DNA from: Sinohyriopsis cumingii
Lineage: Eukaryota; Mollusca; Bivalvia; Unionida; Unionidae
Direction of reading: 5' to 3'
NCBI GenBank assembly: GCA_028554795.2
Contig: CM068827.1
Coordinates: 144,163,751-144,227,750 of the forward strand
DNA: 64,000 bases
The position numbers and the translations under genes were made by a program. Below the pieces are notes generated by a model. It ran no database searches. It was not told where the DNA came from and saw nothing but the letters and a program-made list of their open reading frames with translations. This document shows, piece after piece, positions 50,131 through 61,205 of the stretch (its first letter is position 1; each line of letters starts with the position of its first letter).

Positions 50131-50567
50131 GGCCATACAGCAAGTTCACTAGGCCTTATGGGAGTTTTAAAAAATGCAATGGCCCTGTGTAGCTGACGAT
50201 ATGCACAAACTACTGGAAAATTCTTCTAGAGAAGTTAAAATAAACAAATTAAAGACTAAGGGCACAAGTGATGCATGAAGCTTCAAATTACTTGCAAAGA
50301 AATCAAAACATGTCTGCAAATTTCTTACAATGTGCAAGGCTATAGTTCTGTTTTCAATCCTACCTGCACATTCTATTACAAAAAGAAATGAACTATTGAT
50401 TAGCCCAATGAAATTTTAAGAATTTTCTTTAAGTTGGGATAATGAGCAGGGTGGTGGGGATACATTTTTAAAAACACATTGATCTGCTAAACAACATAGT
50501 GTGTGAGACACTTTAATTTTGAATTATGCTTTAGAAGATTGAGATTAAGCATAGAAAAGACAAAAAA

Positions 50568-50742
50568 CACGAGTCCTTCAAAGGGACTGATGCTCTACAG
50601 TCTGACAAGACCTCCTCTAAGACAAAGAATATGAGTCCTTCAAAGAGACTGATGCTCTACAGTCTGACAAGACCTCTTCTAATACAAAGAACATGAATCC
50701 TTCAAAGGGACTGATGCTCTACTGTCTGACAAGACCTCCTCT
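50568..50742. repeat. Tandem repeat, three units of about 62 bp
   Basis: The unit contains GAGTCCTTCAAAGGGACTGA, TGCTCTACAGTCTGACAAGA and CCTCCTCT. A related single unit occurs at 43719-43755. Confidence 0.93.
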
Positions 50743-52075
50743 TATTCTCTGTAACTACTGAGCATACAAACCATCCTGCAAAACTGCAAAGTACCAAAGT
50801 ACCAAATTTGATTACAAAAATAATTTTTATTTGTCAATTTAACATTTTTACAAAATACCTGTAAATGCAGTATTAAATTTCTTTGTCAAGGCCTCTGACC
50901 AAGGATAAATATTCACAAAATTAAAGATATAATCACATCCAAAGTTTGATGAAATCATCTAGAAAAAGAAGTTTTTTAAGTGATATCATTCAAGGTGTTC
51001 TAACAATATATCCACAAACATCCTTTTACTTGTCTGAGTTATCATGCCTACAAAAAAGCTGAGCTAAAACTAGATTCAAGACCTTGACCTTAAAATCAAT
51101 ATCAGAATATTGTCTGTCAGCATGTTTACTGAACTGCAAGTTAATAAAAAACCTGGCCAAAATTCACCTGTACTGTGTTCATAACCTCAGTGAGGAACAA
51201 AATAGCAAGAAACGATCTTTGTCTTGATGCCAAAGCCAATAAGGTCTGCTTTTCAAAATTACTTGACAAAAATGCTGATGTGTTGGTGGTCAGATCTATA
51301 CCATTTTAATTATTCAAACCACTAAACACTACGAGTGTTCTAGCAAATGTCCACCCCGCCATTCATGCAAGATGAGTAGTGATAACAAGATATACAATAT
51401 GGCCACTATGGTACCATGTTGGAGGTCACTCAGTACCAGCTACAGATTGCTGTAGTAATTTGGTAAGTACACCATGTCAATACAAATATCTGTTCAGAAG
51501 TAGCCATATAAGATTTTCAGTATGGCCATTAATGCAGCCATGTTGGATCAGCATCATTTTAGTATTGAAACAACTATAAATTGCAGGAAAGATGCAATTT
51601 AAAACAAAAAAGAAATAAAATATTATGGCCATCCCTTCATGAAATGACACTGTTACGTTTTTTGGGAGGACAAATTGCATATAGTGAAAAGTGTGAGTGA
51701 AAACCCAAGTTGGAACTACCATCCCTTTGATGGAGCAGTAGTAATAAAAAGGTGATCAAGAAAGACATTTTACCTTAGACATGCATTTAATCTTTTTCAT
51801 TATTCAATACTTGATATAAACATGATGAGTTCACCTTTTTCTTAATTTTTATGTACATCATATAAAGATAAAGATCACTTAATGGCAACTTCTATAATAA
51901 TGGCTTTATAGATTGTTTCAGATACCTCTATTATTCAAGTTTATAACTGTTTACAGTTCTAGGAATTTAGAATTTTAATCTAGCTCTGACTAATGTTATG
52001 CAGCAAATTGTAATTAAAGTCTTTATTTTCTATATTTACTTTCAAATGTACATGCCTAACATTGTCAGCACTTAA
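50743..52075. other. PARP intron, nothing recognised beyond repeat units at 51360-51720
   Basis: Only a 'GATAACAAGAT..ATGGCC' degenerate unit related to 43830-44420 is recognisable, near 51380-51560. Confidence 0.45.
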
Positions 52076-52805
52076 TGTTATGTATATTTAATTTGCGTTT
52101 TTTTTTAAAAATTATTTCTTTATATGCTATTGTAATGTAACATTGTAAGATGAATTTAACCTTGTCCAAAATCAAGTTTATTTTCTACTTGAACTGAGTT
52201 CAAAAAAAATTAATTATGTAAACAAATAATATATAGTTACAATATTCTCTGTGTGTATGGGTTGAATATCAGGATCATTATTAATAGAAGTGACCCACTC
52301 CGGTGGCCTAGTGGTTACAGCATCTGCCTCAGATGAGGGAGGACGTGGGTTCGATCCCTGGCCGATTCATACCAAAGACTTACAAAAATGGTACTAACAG
52401 CTGCCTCGCCTGGCACTCAGCATTAAGAGGTTAGTGTTAGGACTGGTCGGCTTGGTATCAGGATAATGTGACTGGGTGGGACATCATGCTACATGTCTGC
52501 GGCATGATGTCCCGGCACTAGACATCACCATAACCTGCCACAATGCAGATATTGTAGCGATATGACTGAAAGATTGTTAAAGCTACGTTAAAAATCCAAA
52601 TCACATCACATCACATTAATAGAAGTAAACATGTTTATTTGGTCTGGGTCTAAGGTATTGGAATTTCCCTACAATTTCCCTGGTGTACATGACATAGTCC
52701 AGGTTATATATTTTAATTTTAATTGGACTTTCAAATTATAACCAACATTTTATTTGGTAAACTTTATGTAGTTTCTAGAAGGTTATTTTCCATTATTGAC
52801 AAAAG
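52076..52805 (+). repeat. 5' long terminal repeat (interrupted by a SINE)
   Basis: Starts TGTTATGTATATTTAA and shares with the right copy AACCTTGTCCAAAATCA, TTCAATATCAGGATCATTAT, GGTGTACATGACATAGTCCAGG and AACATTTTATTT in the same order. About 405 bp without the SINE, against about 430 bp on the right. The ends are approximate. Confidence 0.8.
52292..52614 (+). mobile_element. SINE family A inside the 5' LTR
   Basis: Full head (CACTCCGGTGGCCTAGTGGTT), body GTATCAGGATAATGTGACTG, tail (ATCAC)n. The TSD ATTAATAGAAGT lies at 52280-52291 and 52615-52626, while the other LTR shows the uninterrupted site (ATTATTAATAGAAA). This gives relative dating. Confidence 0.95.
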
Positions 52806-52816
52806 TTTAGGAACTA

Positions 52817-54427
52817 TAAGAAAGAAACTGGACAAACCCATGCTGAATTTACAAGAGAAAAAGAGCAGTTATTTGATAGGTGTTGCTTAGCAAGAAATTT
52901 AATCAAAATTACGAAAATCTTAGACAACTCATATTAGTTGAAGAGTTCAATAATTGTGTACAAAGTGACATTAAGATTTACTTTGATAAGCGTAAGGTTG
53001 AAATGCAGACCTGCCAACCCTGACCAGTCCATCTCAGTAAGGCAGTTGATTATTTTCCGTAAGATTGACCAGTTTTCAATAAAGGTGTAACAAAATATCA
53101 TTAACTGCTATTGTAAAGCTGGAAAACATAATTAAAGGTTCGATGCATCGACGATAAACATTATGTTTAACTTAAAAGTTTGTAATGTACACGTACCACT
53201 AGTACAGTTGCACAAACTTAAGTTCCAAACCCTATGCAGCTCAATGACTTGTTGCAATCTCTCAGCTTGACGTAATTCTTGGAAATTCTTTTCCATTTCA
53301 CATGACGAGGGCAATCATATCTCCTGACATGAAACATACTCAAACTGGCATGTGATGTCCAATAAACGTAACTGTGTCCTTTCCAGCTTTTATTCACAAG
53401 AATCTGAATACTCCTTTTTATTCTTCTGTGTTGATTATTAACACTTTTCAAGAAGCTTATTTTCCCTTTCGTCTTGAACATGGAGGCATAATATTAAACA
53501 AATTCCAATACAAGCACTGGATAAAGCACCGCTTTCTGGATGCCATTTAAAAAAATTCTATAATCAACAGTTTGATCGTGCAGATGCTTTGCATGAACAA
53601 ATAAGTGCAGTTTAAAGCGTCTGGGGTGCTGCTGTTAAGATAGTCTGGTTCCCTGACTAATTTTACTAATTCTAAGATGAAACCTGGATCCAAATAAAAC
53701 ACAGATTAACCAATTATCCGGATTTTTTGGCAATGATCATTTTTCCATAGTTTTTGCTAGTATGCCGTAAGTACGTATTTTAAGGGTAATTTTTGTAAGA
53801 CTTACGCCAAAATCGTAAGAATTGGCAGGTCTGGAAATGTTAGAAAATGCCACTTGTACAGCTGACGAGTATTCCTTAACTCATAAAATTTCTTTTGTCA
53901 CTGTCTTCCACTCAGCAGTCTTTTGCTAAAAAATATTTCAGCCTAATGCAAGCACTTCCAAAATTAAAACATGCACAACTTTTAGAAATCAAGTTTCTTA
54001 TGAGACTGATCAGAAGGCCTTATCTCTTCCTATATGTACCTATTGCATGAAGAAAGGACATGTTATTTCTGATTGCTACAAATTGAAAAATAAACAAGAG
54101 AATCAAGACAGAACTATTCCAAGTGCTGTTATTTCTGAGAGGTCAGGGTCACATTCATGTATTGAAAGCAATACATTTGTTGTGTCAAACAAACTGCAGT
54201 CTGATTTTATTATGGAAAATTATGAACCATTCATGTTGAAAAGTTCTATATCACTCACAAGTGAGTCTGCCAATCCTATCCCTATTAACATTTTAAGAGA
54301 TGAAGGAGCTTCTCAGAGTCTTTTATTATCAGGTACTTTGCCTTTTCTGAGAAGTCTTCTTCTATTGAGAGTGCCCTTATTCAGGGCGTATAGTGAGACC
54401 CTGTTAATATTCCTCTCCAATGTGTAA
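52817..54427 (+). pseudogene. gag and protease remnant of the Gmr1-like element
   Basis: From 52840 the + strand reads a helical, charged gag segment (EFTREKEQLFD, then after a frameshift RQLILVEEFNNCV and YFDKRKVE). This resembles the SCAN fold that is known to derive from Gmr1-like gag. An 828-bp transposon splits it at 53006, after which reading resumes (MLENATCTADEYS). A CCHC zinc knuckle (C-x2-C-x4-H-x4-C) lies at 54035-54076. The protease-type motif is near 54299, where the usual DTGA has become DEGA. Frameshifts and stops show it is non-functional. Confidence 0.75.
53006..53833 (-). mobile_element. 828-bp DNA transposon with 12-bp terminal repeats and BED-like fragment
   Basis: Perfect terminal inverted repeats CAGACCTGCCAA and TTGGCAGGTCTG, flanked by the 6-bp duplication GAAATG (53000-53005 and 53834-53839). 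Removing the insert restores the gag reading across the site. On its minus strand a frame within 53218-53481 reads RRYDCPRHVKWKR...NYVKLRDCNKS, resembling a decayed BED-type zinc finger of hAT-like transposases. The rest of the transposase is absent, so it is a non-autonomous or decayed copy. Confidence 0.8.
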
Positions 54428-54884
54428 ATTTGTCATCAGACATAGTCTCAGGATCTGTGACAGTTGGGACAGTATCATCTTTACCTATCGAGGGTATTCA
54501 TTTATGACAAGGCTATAACCTAGCTGGAGATACGGTTGTGGTTAATCCACTTGTAACTGACAAGCTTTGTTTAGATCAGACAGTCAATCCTATTGAAAAA
54601 AGAAATCCCTGATTTATACCCAGCTTGTGCCATTACTAGAACTATGGCAAAGAAAGCTCTTGAGAATGATGTTGATCAGAAAAGTATTCCTTTAGCTGAC
54701 ACATGTATTGGTCAGGCTTTTGATGAGGTCACTTTCGATCCTCATTTGGATCAATCAAAAGGTAATGATCACAGTGATCCTCTTGTAACTACTCAATCTC
54801 TTTATTCTAACTAGGTGACAAATGACAATCACTTGTCGTCAAGCAGAAAAAAAATCCTGAGATCACCTATTTTGTTTCAGAGAG

Positions 54885-55730
54885 CTATTATTTCAACTGA
54901 AGCTGCAGAAGTATGTGTTTGGTATTTACTTAAAAATGGGGTCCTTATGAGAAAATGGAGACCACCCAAGGTACATGCTGGTAATGAGTAGTTGGTGAAC
55001 TATCAAATGGTAGTTCCAAAACTGTACAGACAAGAAATTCTTAGTTTGGCCCAAGAAACTTCTTTGGCTGGTCACATAGGGATCAATAAGACTTATCACA
55101 AGATCTTGAATCACTTTTACTGGCAAAAAAGTGATGTTTGTAACTACTGTAGATCTTGTCAATTTGTCAAATGGTAGGAAAACCCAATCAGAAGAAGATA
55201 CTTAAGGCTAATCTGCAACATATTCCTGCATTTGACAAACCATTTAGTAGAATCATGGTAGACTGTGTCAGTCCTTTACCTAAGACCAAGTCAGGCAACC
55301 AATACTTGTTGACTATAATGTGTGCAAGTACAAGATTCCAAGAGGCAATTCCTTTGAGGAAAATTAAGATTAAAACAGTAGTTAAAGCTTTGATAAAGTT
55401 TTCTACTCAATGTTGCCTTCCCAAAATAGGTCCAATCTAATCAAGGGTCAAATGTATGTTTGGAATTTTCCAGCAAGTTATGCATGAATTAGGCATCCTG
55501 CAGTTCAGATCTACATTGAAATTAAAGTACACCAGAACTACAATGGAGAGAAATGTTCAGTCTGGTGGTAGAGTTCTGTCTTTCTTGCTCAGTCTTCAAG
55601 ATTTTCTTCTGATCAGGTATTATGGTCCTTACAAAGTTAGAAAGAAAATGGCTGAGCTAAATTACAATATTAGTAAACCTGGGATGTAAATATGTTAAAG
55701 GAGTATGTTGATAGACATAGACAGATTAAT
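54885..55730 (+). pseudogene. Integrase remnant of the Gmr1-like element
   Basis: The zinc-binding module lies around 55073-55165: His in GHIG, His in KTYHK, then CNYCRSC, with YWQKS between, the Ty3/Gypsy HHCC pattern. The catalytic core begins around 55230 (SRIMVDCVSPLPKTKSGNQY, first Asp). The region of the second Asp is broken by a stop near 55440 (reading GPI-stop), followed by further remnants (GIFQQVMHELG, RYYGPYKV) and an MLKEYVDRHR tail. It lies upstream of the reverse transcriptase. Non-functional. Confidence 0.8.
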
Positions 55731-55987
55731 CATGCAATCAATTTAGTTGTACCTGTCCCACACAGTGAGGAATTAAGCAGAATGCAATTGGACTGTAGTG
55801 ACTTTGGAGTGACCAATCTTAGGAATTCAGAAATTATGAATAATCTGTTCCAGAAACCTTTACATCTGCAGCAAGAATGAACTAATACAGCTGTTACTTG
55901 AATATGAATATTGTTTCCACAAGAACAAATAAATTCTACCATTCTACCATAACAGTGAAGTTGTAAATTCCACAACAGCCATACAGG

Positions 55988-56690
55988 ATGAACCCTCTCA
56001 AGTACAATTATTTGAAAAAGGAAATTCAGTACTTGCTGGAGAATAATTTTATAGAACTGAGTAACAGTGACAGAATTTCACCATGTATACTTGTCCTGAA
56101 ATTAGATAATACATTCTGCATGTGCATAGATCATTTCCATTGCCAAGAATCGATGACCGCATTGATAAAATTGGAAATGCAAAGTATATCATCAAATTTG
56201 ACCTTCTGAAAGGATTTTGGCAAATTACACTGATGGAAAGGGCAACATAAATTTTGGCATCGTGACTCCAGATGGATCAAGATAAAGTGATGCCTTCTGC
56301 AATTAAAGGTTCGCCTTCTACTTTTCAATGTTTAATGAACATGATTACATCTGGTCTAGATAACTGTGATGCTTATATCAATGATTTCAGTATTTACAAT
56401 GACACCTGGAAAGAACACTTAGAGACAATTTGGAAATTTTTTGACAGGTTCACTGATGCAAATTTGAGAAATAATTTATCCAAAAGTGAGTTTTGTCGTG
56501 CACGTGTTATATTTCTAGGACATATCGTGGGATATGGACAAGGTAAACCAACAGATGCTAAAGTCAAGGCTATCTCTGAATTCCCTGTGGCTATCAGTAA
56601 AAAACAATGGATGCAATTTTTGGCTATGGCTGGATACTATTGGAAATTTTTTCCCTATTTTACCATAATTGCTTAACCTCTTACAGATTT
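55988..56690 (+). pseudogene. Reverse transcriptase remnant of the Gmr1-like element
   Basis: Gypsy-type RT motifs in several frames: YLKKEIQYLLENNFIELS near the start, then the DxxxxN/PLPRID and KFDLLKGFWQI region read only through frameshifts near 56140-56230. Next come SPSTFQCLMNMI, the polymerase box now Y-I-N-D at 56374-56385 (one catalytic Asp lost) and FLGHIVGYGQGK. At least three stops or frameshifts. Confidence 0.82.
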
Positions 56691-56691
56691 A

Positions 56692-56925
56692 TTGAGTAAG
56701 AAAACCAAGTTTCATTGGTCTGAAAAATGTCAGGAGGCTTTTGATAAGTTAAAGGCCATAATTAAGAGTGCACCAGTTCTTTCAGCTCCAAATTTCAGTC
56801 AAGATAATCATTTAAATTTCAGTCAATCATTCAAAATATCTGTTGATGCATGTGATATTGGTTCAGCTCCTTCTCAGGTTATTGTGTTTAGTGATCACAA
56901 CCCTCTTCATCTTCAAATTAAGTGC
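56692..56925 (+). pseudogene. RNase H remnant, first part, interrupted by LINE
   Basis: Reads KTKFHWSEKCQEAFDKLKAI and SAPVLSAPNF (RT thumb), then ISVDACDIGSA (first RNase H Asp), an internal deletion, and VFSDHNPL, where the reading breaks into the reversed LINE. The missing continuation is at 58845-58990. Confidence 0.78.
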
Positions 56926-57203
56926 TTGGCCCATATTCAGGCATAGTTGCACTGTGGTGAAATATGTACATGTGTGAAAGAAGGTTCTTTGTGCAAGTTA
57001 AAAACAGGATAAAATAACACAATGTGTACATGCTAAGACATGGGTCCTGCAGAGTCAATGTGGACCTTAAAGGTATCAGTGGAAGGTGCTGTAATGACTG
57101 TTGTTGGCAAGCAGTTCCAAAGATGGATACCTGTGGGGAAGAAGGAGTACTTATATGCATCCACAGAGCAGTATGGTACCCTATATCTGTTAGCACACTT
57201 AAA

Positions 57204-57440
57204 TAATGGTACTAACAGCTGCCTCACTTGGTGCTCAGCATTAAGGGGTTAGTGTTAGGACTGGTCGGCCTGGTGTCAGGATAATGTGACTGGATGGGAC
57301 ATCATGCTACATGCCTGCAGCATGATGCCCCAGTGCTAGACATCACTATAAACTGTCACACTGCAGACATTGTAGCAATATGACTGAAAAATTGTTAAAG
57401 CTACGTTAAAAATCGAAATCATATACACACACACATATAT
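57204..57440 (+). mobile_element. SINE family A, headless, inside the LINE
   Basis: Starts within the body (AATGGTACTAACAGCTGCCTC) and ends in (CA)n-(TA)n. LINE-type reading is present on both sides (MIYLIP to the right, CANRYRVPY to the left), so it is a nested insertion. The tRNA head is lacking. Confidence 0.85.
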
Positions 57441-58293
57441 ATGTTGGAATCACCTCTGGTTGATGCTTTTACAGGGATCAGGTAGATCATGATGACCTTG
57501 TTCTGTTGATGTCGGCTTCTCAAGTCCTTCCACTGAAGGTCGTTCAGCATGTTTGCAATGCTACTGGTTCATCGATAGTTGCTGTGACAAAATCACACTG
57601 CCCGCTTTTAGGCTCTTTCTAGGTTGGCTCCACTGATTTTGGAGTGCGAGTCCCATAATGTAGAAGTGTATTCGAGCTGTGGTTATATGAGCATCCTGTT
57701 GCAGCAAGCCTTGATATATTTTGGGCTGAATGACAGTTTTTTTTGCAGAAATTATGTCATCTGATTGACTTCTTGGAACTTCCAAGATAGTTTGCTGTCC
57801 AAGATGACATCAAGGTATTGGTCTCACTCAAGATTTGCTCGTGGATAGAATAGGAGGTGGTAATGACCTTTCGTTTTTTGGTTAAGTGTATATGTTCCAA
57901 CTTGGACAGGTTGAAATTCATTAGCCATTTTCTCTCACACTCCTGTAACTTGTTGAGTTCTTCTTGCAGTTACACTGCATCTTGTTGGGAATTAATCACT
58001 CTGTATAGTAGACAATTGTCAGCGAATAGTCTGGACCAGTTGCATTATGTGGGTTCAGATCTTCCACGTGTTTCTTCACACCTTTTTCTTGAATAACAAG
58101 TGGAGGAGCAGTTGGTGAAGAAGTTGATCATACCTGAGGAAGGTTGTCACAGTCCTCATTAGTGAAGACCGAACAGAACTGATTATTGAGGATCTCAGCT
58201 TTGTCTTTGGTGTCGGAATAGGTCAGAATACCATTCTTCCTCAATTAAGCCAAACCAGAGCTGTCACGCTTCTTGTTTTTAATGTAAGTGTAG

Positions 58294-58550
58294 TTGTTGT
58301 TGTTGTTGTTGTGGGATTTAATGCCATTTTTCAGTACACGATAGGCTATACATGGCGGCCAGTATTAATGGTGGAGGAAGAACTTGATAAAACCCCGGAA
58401 AGAACCACCGACCCACGAGAAGCTACTGGCAAGCTTTCTCACATACCCACATTCGCTGAATCCGAGACTCGAACCAGCACGGACAGAGGTGAGATGGCAG
58501 TGATCCATAACGGAGAGTGCTTTAGACCACTTGGCCACTCAGGGCCCCCC
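58294..58550 (-). mobile_element. SINE family B inside the LINE
   Basis: (TTG)n left end, family body (ACATGGCGGCCAGTATTAATG), right end GGCCACTCAGGGCCCCCC. The TSD AATGTAAGTGTAG lies at 58281-58293 and 58551-58563. The LINE frame continues across it. Confidence 0.95.
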
Positions 58551-58844
58551 AATGTAAGTGTAGAGCTTCTTGTTCTTAGCGCATGCTGACTGGGTGTTCT
58601 TCTGACTTTGCTTGTATCTCTCCCAGTCTGTTTGCAGCTGGGTAGAGTATTCTTTCTAGAAGGATCTCTGCTTCCATCTCGTCAGGCATCATATAGATCA
58701 GTTACACCATAGCTGATTAAAGTGTGTACATGTATGTTTAGAGAGTATGAACATACTGATGGTTTCTTGCATTTCTGTTTGAAGATAGACCATAGAGTGC
58801 TCACTGGTGTTAATGAGCTATGCTCAAGGACAAAACGAACTGAA

Positions 58845-58990
58845 AAATGGTTACTTTCATTGGCAAGATGAAAAACAAAAATCTGAGATTATTAAGGTGG
58901 AGTTTGATGTTGGAGGAGTACAATATTGACATTAGGCATGTTAAGGGAAAAGACAATTTAAAAGCAGATGCACTTTCACATGTATACAGT
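58845..58990 (+). pseudogene. RNase H remnant, second part
   Basis: From about 58866 the + strand reads uninterrupted through KNKNLRLLRWSLMLEEYNI, DIRHVKGKDN and LKADALSH, the C-terminal RNase H signature of Ty3/Gypsy elements. It is the continuation of the fragment ending near 56905. Confidence 0.88.
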
Positions 58991-60160
58991 AAAATTGCTA
59001 TCAGCAACCTCTGCTATGAGTGACTACCTATCATTTCTGATCACAATCATAATGCATGGATCTATTTTATTATATACATGCTGTGATGAGCGACCATCTG
59101 CTGAACACAACCAGCGACTGCTATGTCTTGGCAAAATATGCATTTTGACACTGCTATGAATGATCGCATCGCAAAACTGAGGATAAACTCCACCGACCTT
59201 TATTTAATCCCTGCGAGAATGAACTCTCATACTGTTCTAAATTTTTTAAAAATTTAAAACAATAAGCTGGCTACCAATTTCTGAAATTTTTTAGCTAAGC
59301 TTATAGTGTTTTATAGTGTCTGTCATATACCAAACTAAAGTAAAGGCAGATTATTTCCAAGTTTGGTTCCCTGCTTCATATGCTCTCTGCTTTGTTCTCC
59401 GCTATTCATATAGGAGTGAGCAACACAGACAGCATACAAAGCAGGGATCCAGACTAATTATTCCCACACCTAGCCTGCTTCCCTGCCATTTTGCAGGACC
59501 CAGCATCTTTATGAATGATAGTATATCGAGAACAGACAGACAATACTGACCTATATGTAATCAATCGTTACAACAACTGCTTGATAGTAACTGATTGTTC
59601 TGATCAAAAACAAACATAAAAAGGAATATTTAAAAAAAAGTATTGTTGCTACCGGTGATAGATGCTACAGTCCTTATACCAGGCTAATGTACCCAATGTA
59701 CATGTCACGAATTGCCATTGTAGTGCCAAAGTTGACATAGTGGTCGCAAATTTTGTTTGTCTTTAGAGTTAATCTGTATTGTCGGGAATGAATAAGGTCA
59801 TTGTCTATTAAACCAGCAAGAGAGAATCGTTTGCAGGATTCAATTGATAGTGTTCAAGACATGTGATGTTTGTTGTTTTTCCCCCTGATGTTAAGTGATT
59901 ACATCCCAATCACAAAGCTTTCATCTTTTCAAGTTGGTGTGACCGGGTTACACACTTTGCTTATAGAATTAATCTCAGCATGTCATCTTTGAATGAAGCC
60001 GTTGACGTTTGTCTCTGAATAAATGGTTCTGTTTCTGGATGAGACAACTGTTTCATTTTATTTCACTAATTGTTAGATATGCAATGCACATGTATAGAGT
60101 TTTCATATTTTCTCACAGCCCAGTCAAAACCATTGTTACATTCGATGTTACAACTGAGCA
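58991..60160. other. Retrotransposon 3' region, nothing coding recognised; foldback at 59352-59455
   Basis: An imperfect palindrome with arms of about 40 bp (GGTTCCCTGCTT...TATGCTCTCTG and inverse CAGACAGCATACAAAGCAGGGATCC) is centred near 59410. No envelope-like frame found. Confidence 0.55.
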
Positions 60161-60660
60161 CTAATAATTTTTACACATAGAACCTTCATAACAATGGACA
60201 AACCTCCAACTAAAAAGAGAAAAATTTTAAGGCTGCAGAATATAATTATTGTAACTGAAAGAAGTGATAAACAGCAGACCACTCGCAAAAAAGCGGTTTA
60301 AACGTCGGTAAAACAAATTGAGGTTGTTATCAAGGAAAAGGAGTAACGATTTCATATGCTAAAATGTAAATGTGAATTCATGTTTAATGATAGAAGTATA
60401 TCTTTATTGCTATATAATTTTGTTTTTAGATGAATGCATACAATATTTTAGCAAGAACTATTAATAAAGAATAGAACATATGTACATTGATTGTGGTTAT
60501 TTTTCTTGAAATTGTTCTGAAACTGGACCTTGGAGAGTAGCCTTTTTGTACAGACCTGCTATGATAGACCACCTGTCTTGAGAGACAGCTTTTTGTTGGC
60601 AGAAGGGGCGGTCTCTCATAACAGGTTTTACTGTGGTAATATTATATTGTTTCATGTATA
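60161..60660 (+). mobile_element. Possible pogo/Tigger-type remnant
   Basis: Near 60194 a short frame reads MDKPPTKKRKILRLQNII, like the start of Tigger/CENP-B transposases. At 60600-60640 GGGGCGGTCTCTCATAACAG plus GTTTTACTGTG resembles a pogo-family end. The middle is absent. Similar ends occur at 62085-62135 and 63495-63585. Confidence 0.4.
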
Positions 60661-60773
60661 CTTTGTGTCATTCATAAAATTTCATCTTATGTAATTTTTT
60701 GATCAAATGTATGTTTGACTAATAGTAAAAAGAAAGCTTTACATAAATCTTTCTTTTTCTTTATGACAAGAAG

Positions 60774-61205
60774 TGTTAGGCATATTTAAATAGCATTGTT
60801 TGTTCATTTTTTTCAGTTAATTTTTTATAAGGTTCTTTTTTTATTTCATGATATGTCTATTGTAATTCAACATTTTGTGTTGGACGTAACCTTGTCCAAA
60901 ATCATGTTTATTTTCTACCTGACCTAAATTATTGATTTTTTTAATTCTGTAAACAACTCATACATACGTTTCCATGTGAATGGGTTCAATATCAGGATCA
61001 TTATTAATGATCATTATTAATAGAAAAAAACATTTTTATTTGAATCTGGGTCTAGGTTATAGGAAAATTTATCTGGTGTACATAACATAGTCCAGGTCAT
61101 ATATATAATTTTAGTATCAGACCTTCTAACTATAACTAACATTTTATTTTGTAAACGTTAAGAGGTTTCAAGAAGGCTACCTTCAATTAGGTTATAGTTT
61201 TTTAT
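60774..61205 (+). repeat. 3' long terminal repeat of the Gmr1-like element
   Basis: Begins TGTTAGGCATATTTAA and matches the 5' copy in order. It contains a local duplication (ATTATTAATGATCATTATTAATAG) and no SINE. Confidence 0.8.

Larger units (their letters stand above)
56926..58840 (-). mobile_element. LINE (non-LTR retrotransposon) remnant inserted antisense in RNase H
   Basis: Read on the minus strand from the right: a pre-RT linker (58690-58556 and, beyond a SINE, down to about 58140) with KNKKRDSSG and AEILNNQFCSVFTNED. The polymerase box region at about 58040 reads RLFADNCLLYRV (FADD changed to FADN). Next are WLMNFNLSKLEHI and YLDVILDSKLSW phrases near 57800, and the typical LINE C-terminal phrase YSFFPTGIHLWNCLP near 57120. 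The 5' part and endonuclease are missing (5'-truncated). Numerous stops. It resembles CR1/Jockey-type ORF2. Confidence 0.8.
52076..61205 (+). mobile_element. Gmr1-like Ty3/Gypsy LTR retrotransposon, dead, with nested insertions
   Basis: Two matching long terminal repeats (52076-52805 with a SINE inside, and 60774-61205) enclose remnants, in order, of gag with a SCAN-like segment and a zinc knuckle, protease, integrase, reverse transcriptase and RNase H. Integrase precedes reverse transcriptase, whereas ordinary Ty3/Gypsy has it last. This order with Gypsy-type sequence is the hallmark of Gmr1-like elements, first described from Atlantic cod. All coding parts carry stops or frameshifts. It is inserted antisense in the PARP intron. 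Confidence 0.85.

Noticed and set aside
54926-55162. Minus-strand frames opposite the integrase and RT remnants
   Set aside because: Shadows of the + strand retroelement coding sequence.
61000-61205. Solo LTR interpretation of the right repeat
   Set aside because: A matching left LTR and internal retroelement domains lie in the correct order between them.
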